From the NCBI RefSeq assembly GCF_000227725.2, contig NZ_MU255056.1, positions 368,088 to 432,087 of the forward strand: DNA of 64,000 bases. The letters are read 5' to 3'. Within the stretch, counting starts at the first letter, position 1. Each line of letters starts with the position of its first letter. The translations under genes were made by a program, and so were the position numbers. The notes beneath the pieces are model-generated. The model had not been told where the DNA came from. It saw nothing but the letters and a program-made list of their open reading frames with translations, and did not search any database. The stretch is from Thiorhodospira sibirica ATCC 700588. Lineage in GTDB: Bacteria; Pseudomonadota; Gammaproteobacteria; Ectothiorhodospirales; Ectothiorhodospiraceae. This document shows positions 35,217 through 43,220 of the stretch, one piece after another.

Positions 35217-36065
35217 TTAGCGTAATGACGCAGTGGCACCATCCTGCCCCAACTGCTGCGCCAATTCCCGCGAGCGGTGGTGCGCCGCCTCCAGGGCCTG
35301 CTGGAATACATCACGCAGACGGCCTTGCTCTAACACCGCCAGCGCCTGTTCTGTAGTCCCCCCCCTGGAAGTCACCCGGGCGCGCAATGTGGCGGCATCC
35401 TCATCAGATTCCAGCGCCAGCTTGGCCGCACCAAAGGCGGTTTGCAGGGCCAGCAGACGGGCGGTATCCCGCTCCAGACCCAGCGAGACCCCGGCATCTT
35501 CCAGGGCCTCCATGATCAGGAAAAAATACGCCGGGCCACTGCCCGACAACGCCGTCACTGCATCCAGCTGACCTTCCTCTTCCAGCCAGACGGTCAGACC
35601 GACCGCGCGCAAAATGGACTCCGCCAGGGCGCGCTGTTCAGGGCTAACACGGGCATTGGCAAACAAGGCGGTTGCACCACAGCCGATCAGCGCCGGAGTA
35701 TTGGGCATACAGCGCACCAACGCGGCCTCGCCACCCAGCCAGTGTTCCAGATCCCCCAAGGTCACGCCCGCTGCAATCGAGATCAGCAGCGGCTTGCGCT
35801 GTGCCACCTGCGGAGCAATGGCGCGGGCCAGTTCCGCCAAAGACTGCGGCTTGACCGCTAGCACCACCACCTCCGCATGGGCCAAGGCCAAGGCATTGTC
35901 ATCGGTGGTATGTATGTGGGTAAAGCCCTCATTTAAGGCGTGCAGAGTCTGTGGGTTAATATCCGTGGCCCACAAGGCACTGGGGTTCCATCCATTCTGA
36001 ATCAGTCCACTGATCAGGCTGCGCGCCATATTCCCGGCGCCCAGAAAGGCTAGGGTTTCATTCAT
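35217..36065 (-). CDS. proC: Pyrroline-5-carboxylate reductase ProC
   Basis: ProC makes proline by NAD(P)H-dependent reduction of pyrroline-5-carboxylate. The Rossmann motif FLGAGNMARSLISGL is at the N-terminus. VLAVKPQSL, RCMPNTPALIGCGATALFAN and the C-terminal helix set with ALSGSGPAYFFLIMEALEDAGVSLGL and VTSRGGTTEQAL match the family. The frame opens to 36110, through a hairpin repeat; ATG 36065 (MNETLAFLGAG) is the start. The length is 282 residues. yggT follows after 68 bases. Confidence 0.94.
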   Translation of the reverse strand: MNETLAFLGAGNMARSLISGLIQNGWNPSALWATDINPQTLHALNEGFTHIHTTDDNALALAHAEVVVLAVKPQSLAELARAIAPQVAQRKPLLISIAAGVTLGDLEHWLGGEAALVRCMPNTPALIGCGATALFANARVSPEQRALAESILRAVGLTVWLEEEGQLDAVTALSGSGPAYFFLIMEALEDAGVSLGLERDTARLLALQTAFGAAKLALESDEDAATLRARVTSRGGTTEQALAVLEQGRLRDVFQQALEAAHHRSRELAQQLGQDGATASLR

Positions 36066-36084
36066 AAAATTTGCATTCCACGTG

Positions 36085-36135
36085 GCGACACCTTCCAGGT
36101 GTCGCTTCAAAAAAGCGAACGCAAGATGCGTCCGC
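36085..36135. repeat. Double-hairpin repeat, copy 4
   Basis: The first hairpin is a perfect 9-bp stem GCGACACCT/AGGTGTCGC with loop TCC. After TTC and an A6 run comes GCGAACGCA/TGCGTCCGC with loop AGA (8 of 9 pairs). It lies between proC and the PleD-like gene. This is the best-formed copy of the family. Confidence 0.8.
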
Positions 36136-36168
36136 CACCGCTCATAGGGCTTGGTTTAGCGCCCCCGT

Positions 36169-37482
36169 TTAGATACACACCACCTGATTACGCCCAAGCT
36201 CCTTGGCCCGATACACCGCCTTGTCGGCCCGCTGCAACATGGTATCCAAATCCTCTTCCAGCGACAGAGTCACGCCGATGCTGGCAGTGATCTGTACCGG
36301 ACTGTGATGGAGATTAAGCGCAATATCGGCAATCGCGGCGCGGATTTTTTCAAACACTGCCGCCGCTTGTTGCGGTTCCTGCAATACCGCCAGACAGACA
36401 AATTCCTCGCCGCCATAGCGGGCGATGATGTCCGCCTTGCGGGTATTGGCGTGTAGCGTCTGCACTATCCGCTTGAGCGCCGTATCCCCGGCCTGATGGC
36501 CGTATTGATCGTTAATCCGCTTGAAATGGTCAGCATCAATAATTGCCGCAGCCAGGTGGATATGCCCCCGGCGGGCATTGGCATACAAGGTTTCGCCAAG
36601 CTCAAACAGATGCCGCCGGTTATAGGCCCCGGTTAAAAAATCGCGGATGGCGGCCTCACGAATCTGGCGCACATAGCCGATCATATTGGTATTTTGGGTG
36701 ACGCGGCAGTAAAACTCTTCGACCTCAAAGGGCTTATTGAGAAAATCATTGGCCCCGGATTTTAACAGCATTGCCGACAGGCCGGTATGCGTGGCATCGG
36801 ACAGACCAATGATGGCCAGCTCCTCGCGCCGATAGTGTTTGCGCAACCGTTGGATCAACTCCTGCCCATTCATGCCCGGCATATAATAATCAGTAATGAC
36901 CAAGGCAATATCCGGGTGTTGCTGCAAGATCTCCAAAGCCGCTTCGCCATCGGCAGCACTCAGCGTGTAATAGCGATAATGTTTGAGCAACTGCTCAAGA
37001 TACCCGCGAACACTGTTGGCATCATCCACGACCAAGATCTTAACCGCCTGATTTTCATACAGCCGCCCGACCACATAGGCAACATGCTCAATCTCGTTGG
37101 GATTGCCTTTGATGACATAATCAATCACCTGCTTTTGCAGCATGGCCTCGCGCACCACGGGATTGACACTGCCGGTGAGCACAATGATGGGAATGCCATA
37201 TTGCCTGACATAATCAACCACCTCACCATCCGGGGCATCCGGCAGATTCAGATCCAGCACCGCACACATAAACTCCGCCCCATGACGCTCCAGCTGTTCG
37301 GTGACTTCGCGCAAATTACCAGCCTTAATCGGCTCAATGCCATGAATATCTGCCAGACAGGCACATAACAGATCACAAATGGATTTGCTGTCATCGGCAA
37401 CCAGAACCTTTGTAGACGGCACCTCTGGCCCCAAGCGAGGGTCTTTTAACCGGCTAAGCTGCATCGTTTGGTAGGATTGCAT
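36169..37482 (-). CDS. PleD-like diguanylate cyclase (REC-REC-GGDEF)
   Basis: A soluble response regulator of 437 residues with two receiver domains (about 24-145 and 150-270) and a C-terminal GGDEF domain (about 290-437). Receiver 1 has VADDSK and VLDLNLPD, and receiver 2 VVDDANS and ITDYYMPGMNG, so both keep a phospho-acceptor Asp. The active loop is RYGGEEFVCLA with an RxxD inhibitory site (RKAD) five residues before it. Phosphorylation should dimerise it to make c-di-GMP. The cognate kinase is not adjacent; the hybrid kinase at 25.4 kb is one possibility. The next upstream gene, on the other strand, is 600 bases away. Confidence 0.92.
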   Translation of the reverse strand: MQSYQTMQLSRLKDPRLGPEVPSTKVLVADDSKSICDLLCACLADIHGIEPIKAGNLREVTEQLERHGAEFMCAVLDLNLPDAPDGEVVDYVRQYGIPIIVLTGSVNPVVREAMLQKQVIDYVIKGNPNEIEHVAYVVGRLYENQAVKILVVDDANSVRGYLEQLLKHYRYYTLSAADGEAALEILQQHPDIALVITDYYMPGMNGQELIQRLRKHYRREELAIIGLSDATHTGLSAMLLKSGANDFLNKPFEVEEFYCRVTQNTNMIGYVRQIREAAIRDFLTGAYNRRHLFELGETLYANARRGHIHLAAAIIDADHFKRINDQYGHQAGDTALKRIVQTLHANTRKADIIARYGGEEFVCLAVLQEPQQAAAVFEKIRAAIADIALNLHHSPVQITASIGVTLSLEEDLDTMLQRADKAVYRAKELGRNQVVCI

Positions 37483-38080
37483 ATCGGGTATCGCCTAAAG
37501 GGAGCATAAAGCTGTTGAAATCGCCACTGCGTCCAAGCATCCGGGCCTGCGGCCGAAATGATATACCGCACACCCGCCCACGGCTAGTATATAGCCAGGC
37601 GCTTTTCTCCCTGTATCCACCACGCCCCACATGCGAATTCACACAAGGCTTTCCACCTGGCAGGCCGTTGAAAAGATCATTAAGCGGTTTCTGGGAGATG
37701 TGGCTACGTCTCTGGAATCCAACATCGGAGACCAAAGGCCGGGTCAGATTTGGAATTGCTGCGCGCTATCGGTCTGATTCGTTATACTGTGTGTTTTGCG
37801 TAAGCGGTTTGATTCCTGCGCAGGATGTGCGGGTCTTAGCGTTGCGGTACAGCCGCAACCGGCGGACAGACAGGCCGTCGCTGTCAGTGCCTGGCGTTTT
37901 TTGCGTGGGCGCTTTAGCGTGTAAGGGGCGGGTGTTTGAATCCGTCTGATCGTGCAGGGATTTCGGCGCCGCTGGGCGTCAAGGGGCTTGAGTTGGGCGA
38001 CGGTGTCGCATCAACCAGGTGCGGATAAATCTAGCCTGATCAACGTTGGTTAGGTTTTTTGGAAGGGCAGTAACGACAAT
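37483..38080. other. Long intergenic region with possible small RNA
   Basis: No protein gene is supported in 598 bases; the open frames here do not match any family I know. A TATACT box (37783-37788) is followed by a GTTGCGG/CCGCAAC hairpin (37841-37859), a GACAG/CTGTC hairpin (37869-37885) and T6 (37897-37902). This could be a small RNA unit of about 110 bases, but no good -35 box stands in front of it. Confidence 0.4.
37790..37902 (+). ncRNA. Candidate small RNA
   Basis: It has a TATACT box just upstream, two stem-loops, and a terminator-like hairpin CAGGC/GCCTG followed by GCG and T6. The family is not recognised. The weak -35 region and the absence of conservation data keep this tentative. 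Confidence 0.25.
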
Positions 38081-39013
38081 ATGGCAAAAAAAGACAAAAG
38101 TGAAACCTCCTATCCACCGCTGAGTCAGGCGGTATCGGGACAGCGCTGTGAAATTAGCCCAGAAACCACCGGGCGGCTGAGCTATTACAAAAATGCCCCG
38201 GAGAATGACACCCAGTCGCGTCCTTTGCTGTTGATTCATACCATCAATGCAGCGGGCTCGGCCTATGAGGTACGGCCTTTATATGAGCATTATGCCAAGC
38301 AGCGCCCGGTGTATGCCCCGGATCTGCCCGGCTTTGGGTTTTCAGATCGCAGTGCGCGGGAATACACCATCCGTCTGATGACCGATGCGATTCACGAGAT
38401 GGTCAAGGAGATCCAGAAAATCCACGGCGAGCAGCCCATTGATGCCATTGCGGTTTCGCTGGGCAGTGAGTTTCTCGCCCGCGCCGCCCAGGAAAAGCCG
38501 GAGTCTTTCCGCTCCATCGGCCTGATCAGTCCGACCGGCTTTAACCGCTCTACCCCCAAAACTGGCGCGCCGGAATCGCATCGCGGCAAGCATCTGCTCT
38601 ACCATACCTTCAATTTTCCGCTATGGGCCAAGGGCTTTTTCAACACCCTGACCTCGCGCTCCGGCATTCGCTTTTTCCTCAATAAGACCTGGGGCAGCAA
38701 GGACATTGATGAGGGTATGTTGAATTATGACTGCCTGACCACACGCCAACCGGGTGCGCATCATGCGCCGTTTTATTTTGTCTCGGGCTTTTTGTTCAGC
38801 CGCGACATTCGCGAGATTTATCAAAACCTGCAGCATCCGGTGTGGTTTATCCACGGTGTGCGCGGTGATTTCATTGATTTTGTACATAAAAATAGCGTAG
38901 AGGGCAAGCCCAACTGGAGCCATGAGGTGTTCTCTACCGGCGCTTTACCCCATTTTGAGATGCCAACAGAGGTCGCTGCCAGTTATGATGCCTTTTTGAC
39001 CAAACTGGCTTAG
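38081..39013 (+). CDS. Alpha/beta hydrolase
   Basis: A soluble hydrolase-fold protein of 310 residues. The oxyanion region is LLLIHTINAAGSAYEVRPL, followed by VYAPDLPGFGFSDRS. The nucleophile elbow is IAVSLGSEF near residue 128, with Ser as probable nucleophile. A late His (LPHFEMPTE) and an Asp in GVRGDFIDF would complete the triad. The catalytic motif A-V-S-L-G is a variation of G-x-S-x-G. The substrate is unknown. A strong terminator ends the gene, so it is not in an operon with metK. Confidence 0.82.
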   Translation: MAKKDKSETSYPPLSQAVSGQRCEISPETTGRLSYYKNAPENDTQSRPLLLIHTINAAGSAYEVRPLYEHYAKQRPVYAPDLPGFGFSDRSAREYTIRLMTDAIHEMVKEIQKIHGEQPIDAIAVSLGSEFLARAAQEKPESFRSIGLISPTGFNRSTPKTGAPESHRGKHLLYHTFNFPLWAKGFFNTLTSRSGIRFFLNKTWGSKDIDEGMLNYDCLTTRQPGAHHAPFYFVSGFLFSRDIREIYQNLQHPVWFIHGVRGDFIDFVHKNSVEGKPNWSHEVFSTGALPHFEMPTEVAASYDAFLTKLA

Positions 39014-39035
39014 CATAAGGCCCGCGGCATGTCGC

Positions 39036-39062
39036 AAAAAGGCCCGTAAGTGGGCCTTTTTA
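39036..39062 (+). terminator. Rho-independent terminator after the hydrolase gene
   Basis: The stem AAAAAGGCCC/GGGCCTTTTT with loop GTAAGT ends in a T5 run. It is symmetrical and could act in both directions. metK begins 80 bases later. Confidence 0.9.
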
Positions 39063-39141
39063 TCGCCACCCTGCAAAGCCTATGTGCGGTTTTGCAAAGA
39101 AAATGCACCCTTAAGGTGATTGTGAGGAGTTTTATTTTTCG

Positions 39142-40317
39142 ATGAACAAAAATTACCTGTTTACCTCCGAGTCCGTCTCTGAGGGGCATCCGGATAAGAT
39201 GGCGGATCAGATTTCGGATGCCATTGTCGATGCCATTCTTGCTCAGGACCCGCACGCCCGCGTGGCCTGTGAGACCCTGGTAAAAACCGGCATGGTGATT
39301 CTGGCCGGCGAGATCACCACCTCGGCCCAGATTGATTATGAACATCTGGTGCGTCAGGCGGTGGTGGATATCGGCTATGCCAGCTCCGAGGTCGGTTTTG
39401 ATGGGCACACCTGCGCGGTGATCAATGCATTGGGTAAACAGTCGCCCGATATTGCGCAAGGGGTGGATCGTGATGTCAGTCATCGGGAGAATCAGGGCGC
39501 GGGTGATCAGGGGTTGATGTTTGGCTATGCCAGCAATGAAACCGATGCGCTGATGCCCGCACCGATTCACTATGCACATCAACTGGTGCGCCGTCAGGCG
39601 CAAGTGCGCAAAAGCGGCGAGCTGGCATGGCTGCGCCCGGATGCCAAAAGCCAGATTACGTTTCGCTATGAAGACGGTGCCCCGGTGGGCATTGAGGCGG
39701 TGGTGTTGTCCACCCAGCATGACCCGGAGATCAGTCAGGCCGATCTGCGCGAGGCGGTGATTGAGAGCATCCTCAAGCCGGTATTGCCCAGCGCCTGGTT
39801 TGCCGGGTGCGCCAATGAACATATCCATATCAATCCGACCGGCAAGTTTGTCATCGGTGGGCCGGTGGGTGACTGTGGTCTGACCGGCCGCAAGATCATT
39901 GTAGACACCTACGGCGGCATGGCGCGCCATGGCGGCGGGGCATTTTCCGGCAAGGATCCTTCCAAGGTGGACCGTTCGGCAGCCTATGCCGGACGCTATG
40001 TGGCGAAAAACATTGTTGCCGCCGGGCTTGCGGATCGCTGCGAGATTCAGGTGTCGTATGCCATCGGGGTGGCGCGTCCGACCTCGATCAGCATTGAAAC
40101 CTTCGGCACCGGCAAAATCCCGGATGCGCGCATTGTCGAGCTGGTGGGCGCACATTTTGATCTGCGCCCGTGGGGGATTATCCAGATGCTGGATTTATTG
40201 CGCCCCTTGTATCAGCCCACCGCCAGCTATGGGCATTTCGGCCGCAACGATCTGGATTTACCCTGGGAGCGCACCGACAAGGCCGCACACTTGGCCCAGG
40301 CAGCAGGCATTAAATAA
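39142..40317 (+). CDS. metK: S-adenosylmethionine synthase MetK
   Basis: MetK joins methionine and ATP to S-adenosylmethionine, the methyl donor used by CheR and others. Conserved regions are [21 protein letters not shown] at the start, [33 protein letters not shown] and [19 protein letters not shown]. The length (391) is normal. GAGGAG stands 14 bases upstream of ATG 39142. No SAM riboswitch is seen in the 80-base leader. An IS-type hairpin follows, and then iorA. Confidence 0.97.
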   Translation: MNKNYLFTSESVSEGHPDKMADQISDAIVDAILAQDPHARVACETLVKTGMVILAGEITTSAQIDYEHLVRQAVVDIGYASSEVGFDGHTCAVINALGKQSPDIAQGVDRDVSHRENQGAGDQGLMFGYASNETDALMPAPIHYAHQLVRRQAQVRKSGELAWLRPDAKSQITFRYEDGAPVGIEAVVLSTQHDPEISQADLREAVIESILKPVLPSAWFAGCANEHIHINPTGKFVIGGPVGDCGLTGRKIIVDTYGGMARHGGGAFSGKDPSKVDRSAAYAGRYVAKNIVAAGLADRCEIQVSYAIGVARPTSISIETFGTGKIPDARIVELVGAHFDLRPWGIIQMLDLLRPLYQPTASYGHFGRNDLDLPWERTDKAAHLAQAAGIK

Positions 40318-40323
40318 GTCTTG

Positions 40324-40362
40324 GCTATCCTTCCCCGCCCTGAACGGCGGGGCTTGTCGCGC
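40324..40362 (+). repeat. IS-end-like hairpin, copy 2
   Basis: It reads GCTATCCTTCCCCGCC, CTGAAC, then GGCGGGGCTTGTCGCGC: a 7-bp CCCCGCC/GGCGGGG stem. It matches the reverse complement of 24182-24220 at most positions. It might end metK transcription, but lacks a T-run. Confidence 0.6.
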
Positions 40363-40493
40363 AACTGGTCAGCGGCTTAAAACCCGGTGGTCCCTGGTTG
40401 CCGATAACGCCAGGGGTTGCCGGGACAGCAGGCTTTGGCAAACCGCACAAGCACCAACACCGAGCGCTTTGTTTTAACTCTTCAACACCTGTG

Positions 40494-40545
40494 GCGAACG
40501 CCCCTTGCGTTCGCTGATTTTACAGCGACACCGAGAAGGTGTCGC
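40494..40545. repeat. Double-hairpin repeat, copy 5 (iorA-left)
   Basis: Hairpins GCGAACGC/GCGTTCGC and GCGACACC/GGTGTCGC are separated by TGATTTTACA. It is in the same orientation as copy 6 at 42200-42251 and close to it in sequence, so iorA is flanked by direct repeats. Confidence 0.8.
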
Positions 40546-40564
40546 GACGTGGAGCAGATGATTC

Positions 40565-42196
40565 ATGGCAACAACGCAGCAACGTCTTTTGCTAAGTGGT
40601 AACGAGGCGGTCGCCTTGGCCGCCTTACATGCGGGGGTGCATCTGGGGACAGGCTATCCGGGTACGCCTTCTACCGAAATTTTGGAATACCTGGATCATA
40701 TCGGCGGCAAGGCGCAATGGTCGCCCAATGAAAAAGTGGCCCTGGAGGTCGGCATCGGTGTGTCCTTTGCCGGTGGCCGCACCCTGATCACCATGAAGCA
40801 TGTGGGGGTCAATGTTGCCGCTGACCCCTTGTTTACGGCGGCCTATACCGACTTGATTGGCGGCTTGGTGCTGATTTCTGCAGATGATCCCGGCATGGCC
40901 TCAAGCCAGAACGAGCAGGATAATCGCCATTATTCCCGTGCCGCGATTGTGCCGATGCTGGAGCCATGTGACTCCCAGCAGGCTTATGACTTCACCCTCA
41001 AGGCCTTTGAACTGTCTGAGCGCCACAAGATTCCGGTGATTTTGCGCATGACCACGCGCATTTGCCATGCCAAAACGCCGGTGGTGCCGAACCAGGATGT
41101 CACTCCGGCGCCCACGCCTGAGTTTGTGCGCGATATTCCCGGCCGGGTGATGATTCCGGCCTACGCCAAACCGGCACATCACCGCATTCGTGCCAAGATG
41201 GCAGAACTGACCCGCTTTAACGAACACAGCGATTTTAACCGCATCTATCCGGGCAGTAGCGAGCTTGGCATCATCGCCTCGGGGATCTCGGTTATGCACG
41301 CCCGCGAGGCGGCGCCCCAAGCCAGTTTGCTGGCTTTGGGCATGACCTGGCCGCTGCCGATGGCGCTGATTGCGGATTTTGTACGCAGCGTCAAGCGCTG
41401 CATCGTCATCGAAGAAGGGGACCATCTGCTCTATGAGGCGCTGCGTGCTGAGGGCCTGATGGTGGAGGCCAAGCCGGAGATGTATCGCTTCAGTGAACTG
41501 ACCGTTCCCCGCGTGCGCCGGATTCTGGCCGGTGATCTTAGTCCTGAGCCGCAACCGCCCAAGGGTAAGCCGCCGGAGCTGTGTCAGGGCTGCTCACATC
41601 GGCCGGTGTTTGAGATTCTGGGGCATATGGACTGCATCGTCGCCGGGGATATTGGCTGCTATAGTCTGGGCGTTTTGCCGCCGTTTAACGCCATGGATAC
41701 CTGTGTGTGCATGGGCGCGGCGATTGGCGTGGGGCTGGGGATGCGTCATGTGCTGCCAGAGGCGCAGGCCCGCCGGGTGGTCAGTGTGATTGGGGATTCC
41801 ACCTTTGTGCATTCGGGGCTTACCGGTCTGGCCGAGATGGTCTATAACCCGCCGCCCACCGGGCATGTGGTGTTGATTCTGGATAACAGCACCACCGCCA
41901 TGACCGGACGGCAGGAACATCCGGGCACGGGACGCTCCCTGGGGCATGAACCCACCAACAAAATGGACTTTGCTGCCGTGGGCCGGGGCATGGGCATCAA
42001 GAACGTACACGTCACCGACCCGATGGAAGACCCGCAGGGCTTTGCAAGCCTGTTGCAGGAACTGCTGGCCAAAGACGAGCTGTCTTTGGTGATTGCTGAG
42101 CGCCCCTGTGTGCTGGCAGCGCCGATGATCCGTGTCTATGAACAGGCGGCGGAGGAGAAATTGCAGACCAGCTGTGCCGGGGCGGTGGGTCACTAG
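40565..42196 (+). CDS. iorA: Indolepyruvate:acceptor oxidoreductase, alpha subunit
   Basis: The large subunit of the thiamine-diphosphate enzyme that turns arylpyruvates into aryl-acetyl-CoA. The N-terminal pyrimidine-binding part shows GNEAVALAALHAGV and GYPGTPSTEILEYL. The C-terminal TPP part shows CQGCSHRPVFE, GDIGCYSLG and GDSTFVHSGLTGLAEMVYN with a later ILDNSTTAM. In the archaeal enzyme a ferredoxin-like domain with two [4Fe-4S] clusters follows; here the protein ends at 543 residues, just after LVIAERPCVL, with no Cys cluster. A separate ferredoxin may replace it. The gene is bracketed by direct hairpin repeats. The iorB gene follows after 127 bases. Confidence 0.9.
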   Translation: MATTQQRLLLSGNEAVALAALHAGVHLGTGYPGTPSTEILEYLDHIGGKAQWSPNEKVALEVGIGVSFAGGRTLITMKHVGVNVAADPLFTAAYTDLIGGLVLISADDPGMASSQNEQDNRHYSRAAIVPMLEPCDSQQAYDFTLKAFELSERHKIPVILRMTTRICHAKTPVVPNQDVTPAPTPEFVRDIPGRVMIPAYAKPAHHRIRAKMAELTRFNEHSDFNRIYPGSSELGIIASGISVMHAREAAPQASLLALGMTWPLPMALIADFVRSVKRCIVIEEGDHLLYEALRAEGLMVEAKPEMYRFSELTVPRVRRILAGDLSPEPQPPKGKPPELCQGCSHRPVFEILGHMDCIVAGDIGCYSLGVLPPFNAMDTCVCMGAAIGVGLGMRHVLPEAQARRVVSVIGDSTFVHSGLTGLAEMVYNPPPTGHVVLILDNSTTAMTGRQEHPGTGRSLGHEPTNKMDFAAVGRGMGIKNVHVTDPMEDPQGFASLLQELLAKDELSLVIAERPCVLAAPMIRVYEQAAEEKLQTSCAGAVGH

Positions 42197-42199
42197 GTT

Positions 42200-42251
42200 G
42201 CGAACGCCTCTTGCGTGCGCTGATTTTATAGCGACACCTGGAAGGTGTCGC
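42200..42251. repeat. Double-hairpin repeat, copy 6 (iorA-right)
   Basis: GCGAACGC...GCGTGCGC is followed by TGATTTTATA and GCGACACCT/AGGTGTCGC with loop GGA. It starts 4 bases after the iorA stop and may end or slow transcription. Confidence 0.8.
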
Positions 42252-42284
42252 CACCACCAGATCATTTGATGTCACTGAGAAAAT

Positions 42285-42305
42285 GCGGCACCGGGAAGGT
42301 GTCGC
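42285..42305. repeat. Hairpin repeat, copy 7 (single hairpin)
   Basis: GCGGCACC pairs with GGTGTCGC (7 of 8, one G-T), loop about 5 bases. It lies just before the iorB start, close to copy 6. Confidence 0.65.
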
Positions 42306-42323
42306 CAAGATAAAGGGCCAATC

Positions 42324-42818
42324 ATGTCAAATACCGTAACCAATGTTGTTTTTGCCGGACTGGGAGGACAGGGCATTATCAAGTCCTCGGATATCCTTGC
42401 TGCAGCCGCCTTTGCGGCAGGTCTGGATGTGAAGAAAAGTGAGCTGCACGGCATGAGCCAGCGCGGTGGCTCGGTCACCAGCGATGTGCGTTTTGGCAGC
42501 GAGGTGTTAAGTCCGATGGTGCCCGCCCAGGAGGCTGATTTTTTGCTGGTGCTAGAGCCCACCCAGGTGGAGATCAATCGCGGCCTGTTGCGTCCAGGGG
42601 GCGTGTTGCTAAGCCCCGATCTTATTCCTGACGGGGCTTTGCGTAACAAAAAAAGCCTCAATGTCGCCATGCTGGGTGTGTTATCTGTGCTATTGGCGCT
42701 GCAGCCCGAACATTGGGAGCAGGGTCTGAAGGAATGCCTGGCGGTACGTCTGCACAAGGTCAACGAACAGGCTTTTGCGCTGGGACGGCGGCAAGGCGAG
42801 GCCCGCTTTAAATCCTGA
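42324..42818 (+). CDS. iorB: Indolepyruvate:acceptor oxidoreductase, beta subunit
   Basis: A protein of 164 residues with the gamma-type 2-oxoacid oxidoreductase fold: NVVFAGLGGQGIIKSSDILAAAAF at the start and KKSELHGMSQRGGSVTSDVRFG, the conserved SEVHGMSQRGG block. It pairs with IorA to oxidise indole-, phenyl- or hydroxyphenylpyruvate. The end is a little shorter than typical (about 190). Start ATG 42324 directly follows AAAGGGCCAATC, with a weak ribosome site. The paaK gene comes 402 bases later. Confidence 0.9.
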   Translation: MSNTVTNVVFAGLGGQGIIKSSDILAAAAFAAGLDVKKSELHGMSQRGGSVTSDVRFGSEVLSPMVPAQEADFLLVLEPTQVEINRGLLRPGGVLLSPDLIPDGALRNKKSLNVAMLGVLSVLLALQPEHWEQGLKECLAVRLHKVNEQAFALGRRQGEARFKS

Positions 42819-43220
42819 GTGGGTGACGGCATTGTGCGCGATGGCAATGCCGTCCCTGGATCACTGAAAAACCGATAAGATGGAACAGACCATCACGCAT
42901 TCACCGCGCATAAAAACCTATCCACAATTGCACTAATCAGAATAAGTCTGTTCACGCCGTCAACGCCAGTGCGGGCGAACCCGTCTTATCTAACGCTTGC
43001 GTGCGTTTAAGGTCTCGCCTGAGCGCGTCGCGACCGCTGGCGCCGGGTTATCGCGTCGAAGCAAATGGTGCGATAAGCGGGCGGAACCGTCAAGGCGATA
43101 GGCACTCGCGGCGAATGGTCAATCTGCGAAAAATGTGAAAATATAAAAACATTTGAAAATTTTTTAGCGAACCGTTAAAGCCCCGCAAGGGGTTTGCCAG
43201 AAGGGGGGAGAAACACCAAG
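42819..43220. other. Intergenic region with solo tnpB tail
   Basis: There is no intact gene in 402 bases. It contains the tnpB 3' end remnant (42909-43035), an inverted TTATCG/CGATAA motif (43049-43077) and a CCCC/GGGG hairpin (43181-43193) just before the purine-rich ribosome site of paaK (43203-43211). Confidence 0.6.
42909..43035 (-). pseudogene. Solo tnpB 3' end plus right-end remnant
   Basis: The minus strand at 43035-42952 encodes a 27-residue TnpB-like tail ending ALALTA, then TGA. It continues to 42909 with a sequence that matches the region after the stop of the tnpB gene at 59649 (59606-59648), including AATAAGTCTGTTCACGCCGT exactly. Homology stops at CATAAAAACCTA in both, probably the element's right boundary. 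The sequence corresponds to the place where TnpB guide RNAs are encoded in intact elements. Confidence 0.75.

Larger units (their letters stand above)
40318..40564. other. Intergenic region between metK and iorA
   Basis: The region of 247 bases has no gene. It holds a hairpin (40324-40362) shared with the remnant at 24182-24220, a second stem-loop (CCCTGG/CCAGGG near 40393-40416), and double-hairpin copy 5 at 40494-40545. Confidence 0.6.

Noticed and set aside
37454-37949. Open frames of 93-144 codons in the gap upstream of the hydrolase gene
   Set aside because: They lack ribosome sites and familiar domains, and they span hairpins and a terminator-like sequence.
39062-39141. SAM riboswitch before metK
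   Set aside because: The leader is only 80 bases, and none of the SAM riboswitch cores I know can be placed in it.
39010-40155. Minus-strand frame of 381 codons under metK
   Set aside because: It is antisense to a highly conserved gene, and its composition is typical of a shadow frame.
40494-42305. CRISPR-like array near iorA
   Set aside because: The repeats are palindromic intergenic units around whole genes, without regular short spacers or cas genes.
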